Positions 1-6,543 of a stretch of 7,823 nucleotides of DNA are shown here, piece after piece. Origin of the DNA: an uncultured Butyricicoccus sp. (GTDB lineage: Bacteria > Bacillota > Clostridia > Oscillospirales > Butyricicoccaceae); assembly GCA_900557315.1 (NCBI GenBank), contig USSI01000058.1:1-7823 (forward strand). The letters run 5' to 3'. The position numbers were made by a program, and so were the translations under genes. The notes below the pieces were generated by a model. The model saw only the letters and a program-made list of their open reading frames with translations. It was not told the origin of the DNA and made no database searches. Every line of letters begins with the position of its first letter. The stretch's first letter is position 1.

Positions 1-219
1 TATCTGGATGTGGGCTTGATCGACACCATGAAGGACCTGCAGGTCAATTTCGTCGGTGCAGTGGCGTTTTCGGTCATCGGCTATTTTTATGTCAAGTCCC
101 GCGGCAAGGGGAAGCTGGCCGCGTCGCTTATCCCGATTGTGCTCGATCCGGAGGCGTTGGAAGACAAAAAGGAAGATGGGCAGAAAAATACGCCGGACAG
201 GGAACCCGAGGACGGCTGA
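1..219 (+). CDS. C-terminal end of an integral membrane protein (5' truncated)
   Basis: The frame is open from the first base of the window (Tyr-Leu-Asp, then GTG at 10) to a TGA at 217-219, so only about the last 72 residues are present. What remains is a short amphipathic stretch (GLIDTMKDL), one clear hydrophobic transmembrane helix (VNFVGAVAFSVIGYFYV), a basic cluster SRGKGK on what should be the cytoplasmic side, and a highly charged, hydrophilic tail rich in Asp, Glu and Lys. The 'DTMKDL..N..GA' pattern before a final helix recalls the C-termini of DUF2238/VanZ-like multi-spanning proteins; this is from memory and not secure. No function can be assigned. The next gene starts 45 bases downstream with no visible terminator or promoter between, so the two may be co-transcribed. 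The GTG at 10 is probably an internal Val, not the start. Confidence 0.7.
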   Translation, partial: YLDVGLIDTMKDLQVNFVGAVAFSVIGYFYVKSRGKGKLAASLIPIVLDPEALEDKKEDGQKNTPDREPEDG

Positions 220-264
220 TTCCGTCTAACCGCGCAGAACATCAGACAAAGGGGAGAACCGACT

Positions 265-2046
265 ATGAAAAGACAACTGACTGCGGCTGCGCTTGCTGCT
301 CTGATAGCAGCGGGTGCGCTGCCGATCTCTGCGTGCGCGGCGGCTTCGGAGGATATGGCGCCGGTGAAAACGCCCGCGCTCAACACCACCGACCATATGC
401 AGTATATGAACGGCTATGAGGACGGCACCTTCCGTCCGGACGCCACGATCACCCGCGCGGAGGCCTGCCAGCTGCTGACCGGCCTGCTGGCCGAGAAATC
501 GGGCGGCGGCGACTATGTGTTTGCCGATGTTCCGGCGGACGCATGGTATGCGGCGGCTGTGGATGAGATGACCGGCTTCTCGCTGGTAAACGGCTATGAG
601 GACGGCACCTTCCGCCCGGAGGATACCATCACCCGCGCCGAGTTTGTCACCATCCTGACCCGTTTCCCGCATGACGACATCGGCACCGAGCAGTCCTTTG
701 CCGATGTGCCGGCGGCGCACTGGGCATATGACGCGGTGCAGACCGCGCTCGCACAGGGCTGGATCACGGCGGCGGACGCAAACAGCACCTTCCGCCCGGA
801 TGAGGCGATCACCCGCGCGGAGGTTGTCACCATCCTCAACCGCGTGCTCGGCCGCTCGGCGGACGCGGCAATGGCGGCTTCCGGCGAGGGCATCCGCGTG
901 ATGCCGGACGTGCCGGATACCCACTGGGCGTACCTTGATATGCTCGAGGCGACCACCGACCACGAGTATGACAAGGCAAACGGCGTGGAAAGCTGGACCA
1001 GCTATGACAAGGAGACCACCGAGCTGGCCGAGGGCTGGCACAATATTGACGGCCTGCTGTTCCATGTGAATGCGGACCGGCAGTTTGACCGCAATACCAC
1101 GGTAGACGGCCTTGAGCTGGACCGCAACGGCCGCTACACCACCGGCTCCGAGGAGCTGGACGGCCTGCTTGCGGATGCGGTTGCCGGCGTGGTGACCGAC
1201 GATATGACGCAGCTGGAGAAACTGCGCGCGGTCTATGACTACGCCAAGGAAACCTTCGGTTACCTGGGCATCGGCGAGGTTGATACCTCGGTGGACGGCT
1301 GGGAGATCGAACAGGCGACCAATATGCTGAAGAATAAGCGCGGCAACTGCTATTCGTGGTCGTCCGTGTTCACCTACCTTGCGCGTCAGGTCGGCTATGA
1401 CGCACACGCGATTGCCGGCACCGGCGTCAGCCCGAAGGGCAGCGAGTCCGTGCACGCGTGGACCGAGATCACGATCGACGGCGTGGCCTACACCTTTGAC
1501 CCGCAGATTGAAAGCGTATACGCTGCGCGCTACGGTGAGAACTACGACCTGTTCATGAAGCAGTACGGCGAGGCCGAGTGGGGCTATGTCAAGTCCGAGG
1601 AGACCGAGCCCGAGCAGCCGGAAGCCCCCGAGGCAGACGCAGCGCTGGTTTCCCTGATGGAGAAGGTTTACGGCGATAAGCCGTACGGCGGCATGGTCAT
1701 GCAGACCGTGCTCTATGACGGCCTGGGCGCGGACGGCATGAGCCGCGGCCTGGAGTGGTACCTCGGCACGGCGGACATCGAGTTTGAGGCAGGCCTTGCA
1801 TCCGAGTCCGCGATGACCTCGCAGGCACACTCGGTCGTGCTGCTTCGTCTCAAGGACGGTGCTGACGTAGAAGCGGCCAAGGAGAAGATCGCGGAGAGCA
1901 TCGACCCGTTCAAGTGGATCTGTGTGGGCGTTGACCCGGATAAAGTGCGTGTGGAGAGCAACGGCGACCTGATCTGCGTCGTATTGGACGAGGAAAACGG
2001 CGACTACTATGCGGACAACTTCCTGTCCTTTGCTGTCGCAGAGTAA
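265..2046 (+). CDS. Exported SLH-domain protein with transglutaminase-like domain
   Basis: A 593-residue surface protein. The ATG at 265 follows a GGGGAG ribosome site (251-256), and residues 1-26 form an export signal (basic MKR, hydrophobic core, then ISACAAA). Residues 36-225 hold three S-layer-homology repeats, each ending in FRPD/E..ITRAE (ITRAE at about 62-66, 122-126, 182-186), the motif that binds secondary cell-wall polymer. The first repeat lacks its leading helix, and a spare half repeat (PDVPDTHWAY) follows the third, so the array looks circularly shifted. Residues about 310-425 are a transglutaminase-core (papain-like) domain with a plausible triad: Cys362 (GNCYSW), His397 (HAWTEI), Asp412 (FDPQ). 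After a Pro/Glu-rich linker (446-458) comes an alpha/beta domain (about 460-590), ending with WICVGVDPDKVRV and a hydrophobic strand; similar stretches occur in small clostridial lipoproteins (memory only). Likely role: cell-wall-anchored protease, peptidase or transglutaminase-like enzyme; substrate unknown. Repeats 1 and 2 share 26 identical bases (409-434, 589-614). Confidence 0.9.
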   Translation: MKRQLTAAALAALIAAGALPISACAAASEDMAPVKTPALNTTDHMQYMNGYEDGTFRPDATITRAEACQLLTGLLAEKSGGGDYVFADVPADAWYAAAVDEMTGFSLVNGYEDGTFRPEDTITRAEFVTILTRFPHDDIGTEQSFADVPAAHWAYDAVQTALAQGWITAADANSTFRPDEAITRAEVVTILNRVLGRSADAAMAASGEGIRVMPDVPDTHWAYLDMLEATTDHEYDKANGVESWTSYDKETTELAEGWHNIDGLLFHVNADRQFDRNTTVDGLELDRNGRYTTGSEELDGLLADAVAGVVTDDMTQLEKLRAVYDYAKETFGYLGIGEVDTSVDGWEIEQATNMLKNKRGNCYSWSSVFTYLARQVGYDAHAIAGTGVSPKGSESVHAWTEITIDGVAYTFDPQIESVYAARYGENYDLFMKQYGEAEWGYVKSEETEPEQPEAPEADAALVSLMEKVYGDKPYGGMVMQTVLYDGLGADGMSRGLEWYLGTADIEFEAGLASESAMTSQAHSVVLLRLKDGADVEAAKEKIAESIDPFKWICVGVDPDKVRVESNGDLICVVLDEENGDYYADNFLSFAVAE

Positions 2047-2062
2047 ACAAAAAAATGGAAAA

Positions 2063-2098
2063 GCCCGCAGCCAATTTGGCTGCGGGCCTGTTTTTTTT
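2063..2098. terminator. Bidirectional intrinsic terminator between convergent genes
   Basis: A perfect 10-bp GC-rich stem (GCCCGCAGCC at 2063-2072 with GGCTGCGGGC at 2078-2087) encloses a 5-base loop. It is followed on the plus strand by eight T (2091-2098), ending the SLH-protein transcript. Read on the minus strand, the same stem is followed by TTTTCCATTTTTTT, so it can also end the converging fbp transcript, whose stop codon lies only a few bases away. Confidence 0.93.
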
Positions 2099-2105
2099 GA
2101 TACCG

Positions 2106-4106
2106 TTATGAAATCGGGCTGCGGACCACGGCCCCGTCTGCATTGTCCTCCTTGATCTCGCCGCGGCGGAAGGCGGCAAGCAGCTCCTTGAGGTCATCAA
2201 TGGTCTGCTGGAGCGCGTGACCGGTGTCGGTCTCGCGGATGCGGATGCGGTTTTCCGACCGGTCGAACGCCATCGAGGTGGACAGGATGTCCTTGTTGTC
2301 GCGGATGGCGGTCTCCTTGCCCGGGAACGGTTCGTGCGCGGTGATATGGATGCCCCACGAATCGTAGACCAGCGTGTAGCCCGCGATGCCCGTGGTCGGC
2401 TGGTAGGCGCGGCAGAAGCCGCCGTCGATGACGATCAGCCGCCCGCCCGCCTTGATCGGGCTTTCACCGTCCTTGGTTTTGACCGGTACATGGCCGTTGA
2501 CAATATGGCAGTGCTCGCCCTTGAGGCCGAATTCGCGCAGGATGCGCACGCACACCTCATCCTCGTTGTAGAAGGCATAATAGGGGTTTTTCGGCTCTGC
2601 CCAGGTGGACTGGTCCGCGATCAGGCGGCGTTCAAAGGTCGCGATGTGGTCGCGGCCGAACGAGGGCGAGTTGCGCCCACACCACAAAAACCACAGGAAA
2701 TCCTTGCCGAACTGCCGCTCGTCCGTGCCCTCGCGGGCATAGTAGCCCTCGCGCGCAACGGTTTCGCACCAGTCCATGAGCGCTTTGCCGGACAGCGTCT
2801 GCCCGCCGAACGAAAACTGCAGGAATTCGCCCTTGTCGTCCATCGGGATGCAGCCGTGGTAGAGCAGGTTGCCGTTAAAGCACTTGTACAGCCCGCCCTT
2901 GGAGAACAGAAAGCTGATGTGGCGCTGTAATTTCTCGCTGCGCAGGAAGGCGTTTTTCAGCTGTGCCATGAGCGCATGCTCCTCCGGGGTCAGGCGGTAG
3001 GGGTCAGCGGGGTCGATGGTCGGGAAGTCGCAGTCGCGCAGCGGGTATTCGCCCGAAGGCAGACGGACGGTCTTTTTCTCAAAGTCGATCTTGTCCAGCA
3101 GCAGGCGGTCGTCCATGTGGAAGGACGGGTTGCGCATGATGGTCTGCCCCTCCAGCTTGAACTGGATGATGGCGATGGCTTTGTGCATGCGCGCGGCGCG
3201 CGTGATATCCATTTTGGACTGCTCGCCCTCCTCGAGCATCTTGGGCTGGAAGCAGGACAGGTCGGAATTCCGATAGGTCTCGTCCGCGAACAGTGCGAGC
3301 GGGCGCAGGCTGATGCCGTAGCCGGTTTCGATCACGTCCAGGTTGTTGTAGGTGATCGAGTTGCTCAGCACGGTTGCGATGCAGGTGCGGCTGCCGGTGG
3401 CCGCGCCCATCCAGAGCACGTCGTGGTTGCCCCACTGGATGTCCACCGAGTGGTGGTCCATCAGCAGGTCCATGATGATGTCTGCGCGCGGGCCGCGGTC
3501 AAAAATATCGCCCACAATGTGCAGATGGTCAACGACCAGCCGCTTAATCAGGTTGCACATCGAGATGATGAATTCCTCCGCGCGGTCGGTCTCGATGATG
3601 GAGGCGATAACCGTATCGAAGTATTCACGCTTGTTGTAGATGTCGTTGTTCTTATTGAGCAGCTCGTTGATGATATCGCCGTTCCAGCGCGGCAGGGCGC
3701 GGCGCACCTTGGCGCGCGTGTATTTGGAGGCGCACAGGCGGCAGATCTCGAGCAGGCGGCTGAGTGTGATGCGGTACCACTCGGCGCGGTCGGGCGCGGC
3801 CTCAACCAGCTCTTCGAGTTTTTCTTCGGGGTAGTAGATGAGCGTAGCGAGCCGGGCGCGCTCGTCCGCAGGCAGGCTGTCGCGCAGTACGTTGTCCACC
3901 TTTTCGCGCACCGCGCCCGAGGCGTTGTTCAGGATATGTACGAAGGCTTCCGCCTCGCCGTGCAGGTCGCTCATAAAGTGCTCGGTGCCCTTGGGCAGGC
4001 TGAGGATGGCCTGCAAATGGATGATTTCGCTGCTGGCCGCGCGCATATTGGGATATTGCATGGCAAGCAGACGCAGATATTTCTGACGGTCGGTGCGGTT
4101 GTCCAT
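2106..4106 (-). CDS. fbp: Fructose-1,6-bisphosphatase, class III
   Basis: A 666-residue cytoplasmic enzyme that hydrolyses fructose 1,6-bisphosphate to fructose 6-phosphate, the committed step of gluconeogenesis (EC 3.1.3.11). The length matches the large Firmicutes class III family (Bacillus Fbp is about 670 residues), which is unrelated to class I/II enzymes. Metallophosphoesterase signatures are visible in order: SDLHGEAEA (Asp47, His49), HIVGDIFDRGPR (Asp200, Asp203, Arg204), WGNHD (Asn227, His228, Asp229), and a later NGHVPVK (His539) with VIDGGFCRAYQ downstream; these are expected to bind the divalent metals, typically Mn2+. ATG 4106 is preceded by AGGAG nine bases upstream and by a candidate promoter. 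The same frame stays open for some 258 further codons upstream, but that extension runs out of frame through the neighbouring ttcA and is not coding. The gene is complete, with no frameshift seen. Confidence 0.96.
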   Translation of the reverse strand: MDNRTDRQKYLRLLAMQYPNMRAASSEIIHLQAILSLPKGTEHFMSDLHGEAEAFVHILNNASGAVREKVDNVLRDSLPADERARLATLIYYPEEKLEELVEAAPDRAEWYRITLSRLLEICRLCASKYTRAKVRRALPRWNGDIINELLNKNNDIYNKREYFDTVIASIIETDRAEEFIISMCNLIKRLVVDHLHIVGDIFDRGPRADIIMDLLMDHHSVDIQWGNHDVLWMGAATGSRTCIATVLSNSITYNNLDVIETGYGISLRPLALFADETYRNSDLSCFQPKMLEEGEQSKMDITRAARMHKAIAIIQFKLEGQTIMRNPSFHMDDRLLLDKIDFEKKTVRLPSGEYPLRDCDFPTIDPADPYRLTPEEHALMAQLKNAFLRSEKLQRHISFLFSKGGLYKCFNGNLLYHGCIPMDDKGEFLQFSFGGQTLSGKALMDWCETVAREGYYAREGTDERQFGKDFLWFLWCGRNSPSFGRDHIATFERRLIADQSTWAEPKNPYYAFYNEDEVCVRILREFGLKGEHCHIVNGHVPVKTKDGESPIKAGGRLIVIDGGFCRAYQPTTGIAGYTLVYDSWGIHITAHEPFPGKETAIRDNKDILSTSMAFDRSENRIRIRETDTGHALQQTIDDLKELLAAFRRGEIKEDNADGAVVRSPIS

Positions 4107-4151
4107 GGAATGAAGCTCCTCTCTTTTATTGACTGTAATTCCCTTGCCTTT

Positions 4152-4180
4152 AGTATGCCACAGAACCGGCGGAAACACAA
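4152..4180 (-). promoter_or_regulatory. Candidate fbp promoter (extended -10)
   Basis: On the minus strand, TTGTGT (4180-4175), a 17-base spacer and CATACT (4157-4152) form a sigma-A-like promoter. The -10 matches four of six consensus bases and is preceded by TGG, an extended -10; the -35 is weak (three of six). It would start transcription near 4145, some 39 bases before the fbp ATG. It sits downstream of the ttcA terminator, which supports separate transcription of fbp. It was judged by eye only. Confidence 0.42.
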
Positions 4181-4193
4181 AGGGATTTATGTA

Positions 4194-4232
4194 AAAAATG
4201 GACAAACCGCCGCCTGGATTCCAGGCAGCGGC
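4194..4232 (-). terminator. Intrinsic terminator of the ttcA-like gene
   Basis: On the minus strand, eight bases past the ttcA stop, a stem of about 12 bp (two G-U pairs) with a 3-base loop is formed by 4221-4232 and 4206-4217. It is followed by TTTGTCCATTTTTT. The T tract is interrupted, so efficiency may be moderate. It separates ttcA from fbp. Confidence 0.7.
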
Positions 4233-4239
4233 TGCGGGG

Positions 4240-4983
4240 TTATCTGGGCGGGTGTTTGGGCGTGCGGGTGCGGTCGGGGGCCCAGCCCTTGAGGGGATAG
4301 CGCTGGATTGCGCCGAAGATGCGCTCGCGCAGGCCGGGCATGGCCTGCTCCAGGTTTTTGAGCAGGTCCTTGATCTCCTGGCGCTTGGTGTTGCCGTCCG
4401 CGGGGCAGGGGTTGTGCACAATGGGCAGTTTATGCCGCGCGGCAAATGAGCGGACATAATACTCGGGCGTATACAGCAGCGGTCGGATGAGCGTGATGCC
4501 CGACCGGTCGAGGTAGGTGACCGGCTGGAAGCAGGAAATGCGCCCTTCGTAAAACAGGGAGAGCATATAGGTCTCGACCACATCGTCGAAATGGTGGCCG
4601 AGCGCGACCTTTTTGCAGCCCGCGGCCTTTGCGGCCTCGTGCAGCGCGCCGCGGCGCATCTTAGCGCACAGCGCGCAGGGATTTTCCTCCTTGCGGATGT
4701 CAAAGATGATCTGCGCAATCTGGGTCGGGATGCGGATGTACTGGGCGCCGAGTTCGTCGCACAGCGCCTGCACGGGGGCGAAGTCCATCTCCGCGTAGCC
4801 CATCTCGAGCGTGATGGCGACAACCTCGAATTTCTTCGGATAGAACGCGCGCAGCTTTGCCAGCGCGACCAGCAGCGCAAGCGAGTCCTTGCCGCCGGAT
4901 ACGCCGACCGCGATGCGGTCGCCTTCCTCGATCATATGGTAATGGTCCACCGCGCGGCGGACGTAAGAGAGCATTTTCTGCAT
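4240..4983 (-). CDS. ttcA: TtcA-family tRNA 2-thiocytidine synthetase (PP-loop ATPase)
   Basis: A 247-residue cytoplasmic enzyme of the PP-loop (N-type ATP pyrophosphatase) family. TtcA proteins adenylate C32 of certain tRNAs and replace its oxygen with sulfur, using a [4Fe-4S] cluster. Visible motifs: the P-loop SGGKDS (29-34); CALC with Cys103 and Cys106; GHHFDD (129-134); and a third Cys at 193 (NPCPADG). The CxxC plus one distant Cys matches the three cluster ligands of TtcA, and there is no TilS-type C-terminal domain, so TtcA is preferred over the lysidine synthetase TilS. The exact modified base in this organism is inferred. The start is ATG 4983, with TTGGAGA seven bases upstream. An in-frame TTG at 5013 lacks a ribosome site and lies at or before the predicted transcription start. 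The C-terminus is a short basic tail (RTRTPKHPPR). Confidence 0.88.
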   Translation of the reverse strand: MQKMLSYVRRAVDHYHMIEEGDRIAVGVSGGKDSLALLVALAKLRAFYPKKFEVVAITLEMGYAEMDFAPVQALCDELGAQYIRIPTQIAQIIFDIRKEENPCALCAKMRRGALHEAAKAAGCKKVALGHHFDDVVETYMLSLFYEGRISCFQPVTYLDRSGITLIRPLLYTPEYYVRSFAARHKLPIVHNPCPADGNTKRQEIKDLLKNLEQAMPGLRERIFGAIQRYPLKGWAPDRTRTPKHPPR

Positions 4984-5016
4984 GGTTTGGTCTCCAATAT
5001 AGATGAAATACAATTA

Positions 5017-5045
5017 TTTATAACAGAAATCCGCCGTGCAGGCAA
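5017..5045 (-). promoter_or_regulatory. Promoter of the ttcA-like gene
   Basis: Minus-strand TTGCCT (5045-5040), a 17-base spacer ending in TGT, and TATAAA (5022-5017) make a good sigma-A promoter with 4/6 and 5/6 matches. The predicted start near 5010 gives a short leader of about 26 bases to ATG 4983 and argues against the TTG start at 5013. It is arranged back to back with the rplM promoter. Confidence 0.6.
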
Positions 5046-5148
5046 CTGCAAATTTTGAATTGCAAAGAGAGAATAAAAGAGTATGATAGAGATATAAAGA
5101 GATTGAAAGAGATTGTATCGGATTTGCAATAAATTTTGAAAATTCCGC
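5046..5148. other. AT-rich divergent spacer with purine tract and short repeats
   Basis: This spacer between the two divergent promoters has no coding potential. One strand is strongly purine-biased (about 5063-5112). It contains a perfect 10-base tandem duplication, AAAGAGATTG (5096-5105 and 5106-5115), and the 10-mer AAATTTTGAA twice (5050-5059, 5131-5140). The second copy lies just upstream of the rplM -35, where an AT-rich UP element would sit; that role is inferred. Confidence 0.4.
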
Positions 5149-5177
5149 TTGACTTGCGCAAACCGATGTGTTTTAAT
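5149..5177 (+). promoter_or_regulatory. Strong promoter of rplM-rpsI
   Basis: TTGACT (5149-5154), a 17-base spacer and TTTAAT (5172-5177) match the sigma-A consensus at 5/6 and 5/6 with ideal spacing, as expected for a ribosomal-protein operon. The region just upstream is A/T-rich (AAATTTTGAAAATT), suiting an UP element. Transcription should begin near 5184. Confidence 0.78.
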
Positions 5178-5183
5178 AGATAT

Positions 5184-5249
5184 GCTCGCTTGGAGTGCAT
5201 GAAAAAGTTGTCAAAATAATTTTTGATAGAATAAACGGAGGAAAGAAAC
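5184..5249 (+). promoter_or_regulatory. rplM 5' leader with AU hairpin; possible L13-type leader
   Basis: The predicted 66-base untranslated leader contains an 8-bp AU-rich hairpin (5209-5216 with 5221-5228, loop TAAT), then a strong GGAGG site (5237-5241) eight bases before the ATG. L13 leaders with autoregulatory structures are known upstream of rplM in Firmicutes (an Rfam family). Whether this is one cannot be decided without a covariance search. Confidence 0.3.
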
Positions 5250-5678
5250 ATGTCTACTTTTATGGCTAAGGCAGAGACTGTCGAGCGTAAGTGGTACGTG
5301 CTGGATGCTGCGGGCAAGCCGCTCGGCCGCACCGCTGCGACTGCCGCCATGCTGCTGCGCGGCAAGCACAAGGCCGAGTTCACCCCCCATGTTGACTGCG
5401 GCGATTTCGTTATCGTTATCAATGCGGACAAGGCGGTCCTGACCGGCAAGAAGCTCACCCAGAAGTACTACCGTCACCACACCGGTTGGGTCGGCGGCCT
5501 GAAGGAAGTCCAGTACAAGACCCTGATGAACGAGAAGCCGGAGTTTGCAATGCAGCTCGCGGTCAAGGGCATGCTGCCGAAGAACTCGATCGGCCGCCAG
5601 TCCGCTACCCGTCTCAAGGTTTACAGCGGCGACAGCCACAATCATCAGGCGCAGAAGCCCGAAGTTTGGGATAAGTAA
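5250..5678 (+). CDS. rplM: 50S ribosomal protein L13
   Basis: A 142-residue large-subunit protein that binds 23S rRNA early in assembly. The length and landmarks are those of bacterial L13: W.vlDA.gk.LGR near the N-terminus ([13 protein letters not shown]), LLRGKHK, the GDfVivINA.K strand ([18 protein letters not shown]), [14 protein letters not shown], and GMLPKN..GR followed by [16 protein letters not shown]. The start is ATG 5250, supported by GGAGG eight bases upstream; an in-frame Met at residue 5 has no better site. It is the first gene of the classic rplM-rpsI operon, with rpsI starting 15 bases after its stop. Confidence 0.98.
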   Translation: MSTFMAKAETVERKWYVLDAAGKPLGRTAATAAMLLRGKHKAEFTPHVDCGDFVIVINADKAVLTGKKLTQKYYRHHTGWVGGLKEVQYKTLMNEKPEFAMQLAVKGMLPKNSIGRQSATRLKVYSGDSHNHQAQKPEVWDK

Positions 5679-5693
5679 GGGAGGAACTAACTG

Positions 5694-6101
5694 ATGTATA
5701 CACCTAAGAAGGCTTATTTCTACGGCACCGGCAGAAGAAAGTCCTCCGTTGCCCGCGTTCGTCTGTTCCCGGGCGGCACCGGTGAGATCAAGATCAACAA
5801 CCGCACCATCGACAACTACTTCGGTCTGGAGACCCTGAAGATGGTTTGCCGTCAGCCGTTCGAAGCGACGAACACCGCCGGCAAGTTCGACGTAGAGTGC
5901 ACCGTATCCGGCGGCGGCTTCACCGGCCAGGCCGGTGCGATCCGTCACGGCATCGCCCGCGCGCTGCTGCAGGCGGATTCCGAGCAGTACCGCCCCGCGC
6001 TCAAGGCTGCTGGTTTCCTGACCCGCGACCCGCGTATGAAGGAGCGTAAGAAGTACGGCCTCAAGGCTGCACGCCGCGCTCCGCAGTTCAGCAAGCGCTG
6101 A
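5694..6101 (+). CDS. rpsI: 30S ribosomal protein S9
   Basis: A 135-residue small-subunit protein, slightly longer than the usual 130. It has the S9 core [17 protein letters not shown], the [19 protein letters not shown] loop and the conserved C-terminus [24 protein letters not shown]; its final Lys-Arg tail reaches the P-site tRNA in known ribosomes. ATG 5694 follows GGGAGG (5679-5684), nine bases away. It is co-transcribed with rplM. The C-terminus is intact, which matters because the 3' end of rpsI is a known integration site for some integrative conjugative elements in Firmicutes, and mobile-element-type sequence follows here. Confidence 0.98.
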   Translation: MYTPKKAYFYGTGRRKSSVARVRLFPGGTGEIKINNRTIDNYFGLETLKMVCRQPFEATNTAGKFDVECTVSGGGFTGQAGAIRHGIARALLQADSEQYRPALKAAGFLTRDPRMKERKKYGLKAARRAPQFSKR

Positions 6102-6120
6102 TTTCAGTTCAAAACAGCTC

Positions 6121-6160
6121 AAAAACCCCGAAACCATGCGGTTTTCGGGGTTTTTCCTTT
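6121..6160 (+). terminator. Intrinsic terminator after rpsI
   Basis: AAAAACCCCGAAACC (6121-6135) pairs with GGTTTTCGGGGTTTTT (6140-6155), with one bulged base and an ATGC loop, followed by CCTTTT. It lies 20 bases after the rpsI stop and ends the rplM-rpsI operon. Confidence 0.92.
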
Positions 6161-6178
6161 TCAGATTGTTTGCCCTGT

Positions 6179-6195
6179 TTTGGCATAGTCTGACC
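6179..6195 (+). repeat. 17-bp imperfect direct repeat, copy 1
   Basis: TTTGGCATAGTCTGACC matches 6349-6365 at 15 of 17 positions. It is flanked by a shorter repeat, CCTGTTTT (6174-6181 and 6194-6201). Possible protein-binding site; function unknown. Confidence 0.6.
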
Positions 6196-6198
6196 TGT

Positions 6199-6276
6199 TT
6201 TAACCCGATTTTTATGGGTTAAATAAAGGACAACCACCCCTAAAATGAGGGCTAATGGGTTAAATTATAGGACAAC
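6199..6276. repeat. TTTAACCC/GGGTTAAA inverted repeat plus direct repeat
   Basis: TTTAACCC (6199-6206) and GGGTTAAA (6216-6223) form an inverted repeat with a 9-base spacer. The right arm begins a 21-base unit (6214-6234, ATGGGTTAAAT then AAGGACAAC) that recurs almost exactly 41 bases later (6255-6276, one extra base). A small CCCT...AGGG inverted repeat lies between them (about 6238-6251). Such spacing suits a recombinase, replication or partition protein site, but no assignment is possible. Confidence 0.6.
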
Positions 6277-6348
6277 TTTTTTGGCCTTTCCCTCTCCCCC
6301 AAGGTCGTTTTTGCCTTTTAAGCCCTCCGCATTTTTATGCAAAATCGG

Positions 6349-6365
6349 TTTGGCAAAGTTTGACC
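6349..6365 (+). repeat. 17-bp imperfect direct repeat, copy 2
   Basis: TTTGGCAAAGTTTGACC, 170 bases downstream of copy 1. Its last six bases are the -35 element of the promoter at 6360-6388, so a protein bound here would control that promoter. Confidence 0.6.
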
Positions 6366-6388
6366 AAATCTGAACAAATGAATATGAT
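6360..6388 (+). promoter_or_regulatory. Candidate promoter upstream of the parA fragment
   Basis: TTGACC (6360-6365), a 17-base spacer and TATGAT (6383-6388) each match the sigma-A consensus at five of six. Transcription would start near 6395, right at the base of the first hairpin and about 155 bases before the parA ATG. No other good promoter is visible between here and parA. Confidence 0.55.
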
Positions 6389-6397
6389 TTTATTGCG

Positions 6398-6429
6398 AAA
6401 GCGCTCAGTGTTCCTGCTGGGCGCTTTTT
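6398..6429 (+). terminator. Terminator-like hairpin 1 in the parA leader
   Basis: AAAGCGCTCAGT (6398-6409) pairs with GCTGGGCGCTTT (6416-6427) as a 12-bp stem with G-U pairs and a 6-base loop, then a short T run (6425-6429). It sits almost at the predicted transcript start, which is unusual for an ordinary terminator. Confidence 0.6.
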
Positions 6430-6460
6430 GCATTTCCGGGGATTGATGTTCCGGGATCAG

Positions 6461-6504
6461 AAAAAGCCGTCACTCTTTTTAACGAAAGAAGTGGCGGCTT
6501 TTTC
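6461..6504. terminator. Terminator-like hairpin 2 before parA
   Basis: AAAAAGCCGTCACT (6461-6474) pairs with AGTGGCGGCTTTTT (6490-6503), with one wobble pair. The stem extends imperfectly inward through the T and A runs around TTTTTAACGAAAG. It is flanked by A5 and T5, so it could act in both directions. It lies about 46 bases before the parA ATG with no promoter after it, so parA transcripts probably read through it. Confidence 0.75.
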
Positions 6505-6543
6505 TATTTCCAGAACCGAACGCAATCAACAGAAACGAGGTGA

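Noticed and set aside
409..614. A 26-base exact repeat (409-434, 589-614) as a possible CRISPR or mobile repeat
   Set aside because: It encodes NGYEDGTFR in two SLH repeats in the same frame, 180 bases apart; it is protein-domain repetition.
226..1830. A 534-codon open frame on the minus strand
   Set aside because: It is exactly antisense to the SLH/transglutaminase gene, has no recognisable domains, no ribosome site, and a composition expected from the reverse of GC-rich coding DNA.
2217..4292. Long plus-strand frames (237 and 438 codons) across fbp
   Set aside because: They are antisense to a clearly identified enzyme, with no motifs or start signals of their own.
4107..4880. An upstream extension of the fbp frame by about 258 codons
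   Set aside because: It runs in another frame through the ttcA gene, is rich in Arg/Ser/Pro typical of a shifted frame, and family length plus the AGGAG site support ATG 4106.
4984..5013. TTG at 5013 as start of the ttcA-like gene
   Set aside because: There is no ribosome site before it, it lies at or before the predicted transcription start, and the ATG at 4983 has TTGGAGA well placed.
5208..5232. A second promoter (TTGTCA and TAGAAT) just before rplM
   Set aside because: The spacer would be 13 bases, too short for sigma-A, and the sequence is better explained as the leader hairpin.
5211..6137. A 308-codon minus-strand frame across rplM-rpsI
   Set aside because: It is a shadow of two certain ribosomal-protein genes and would begin inside the rpsI terminator region.
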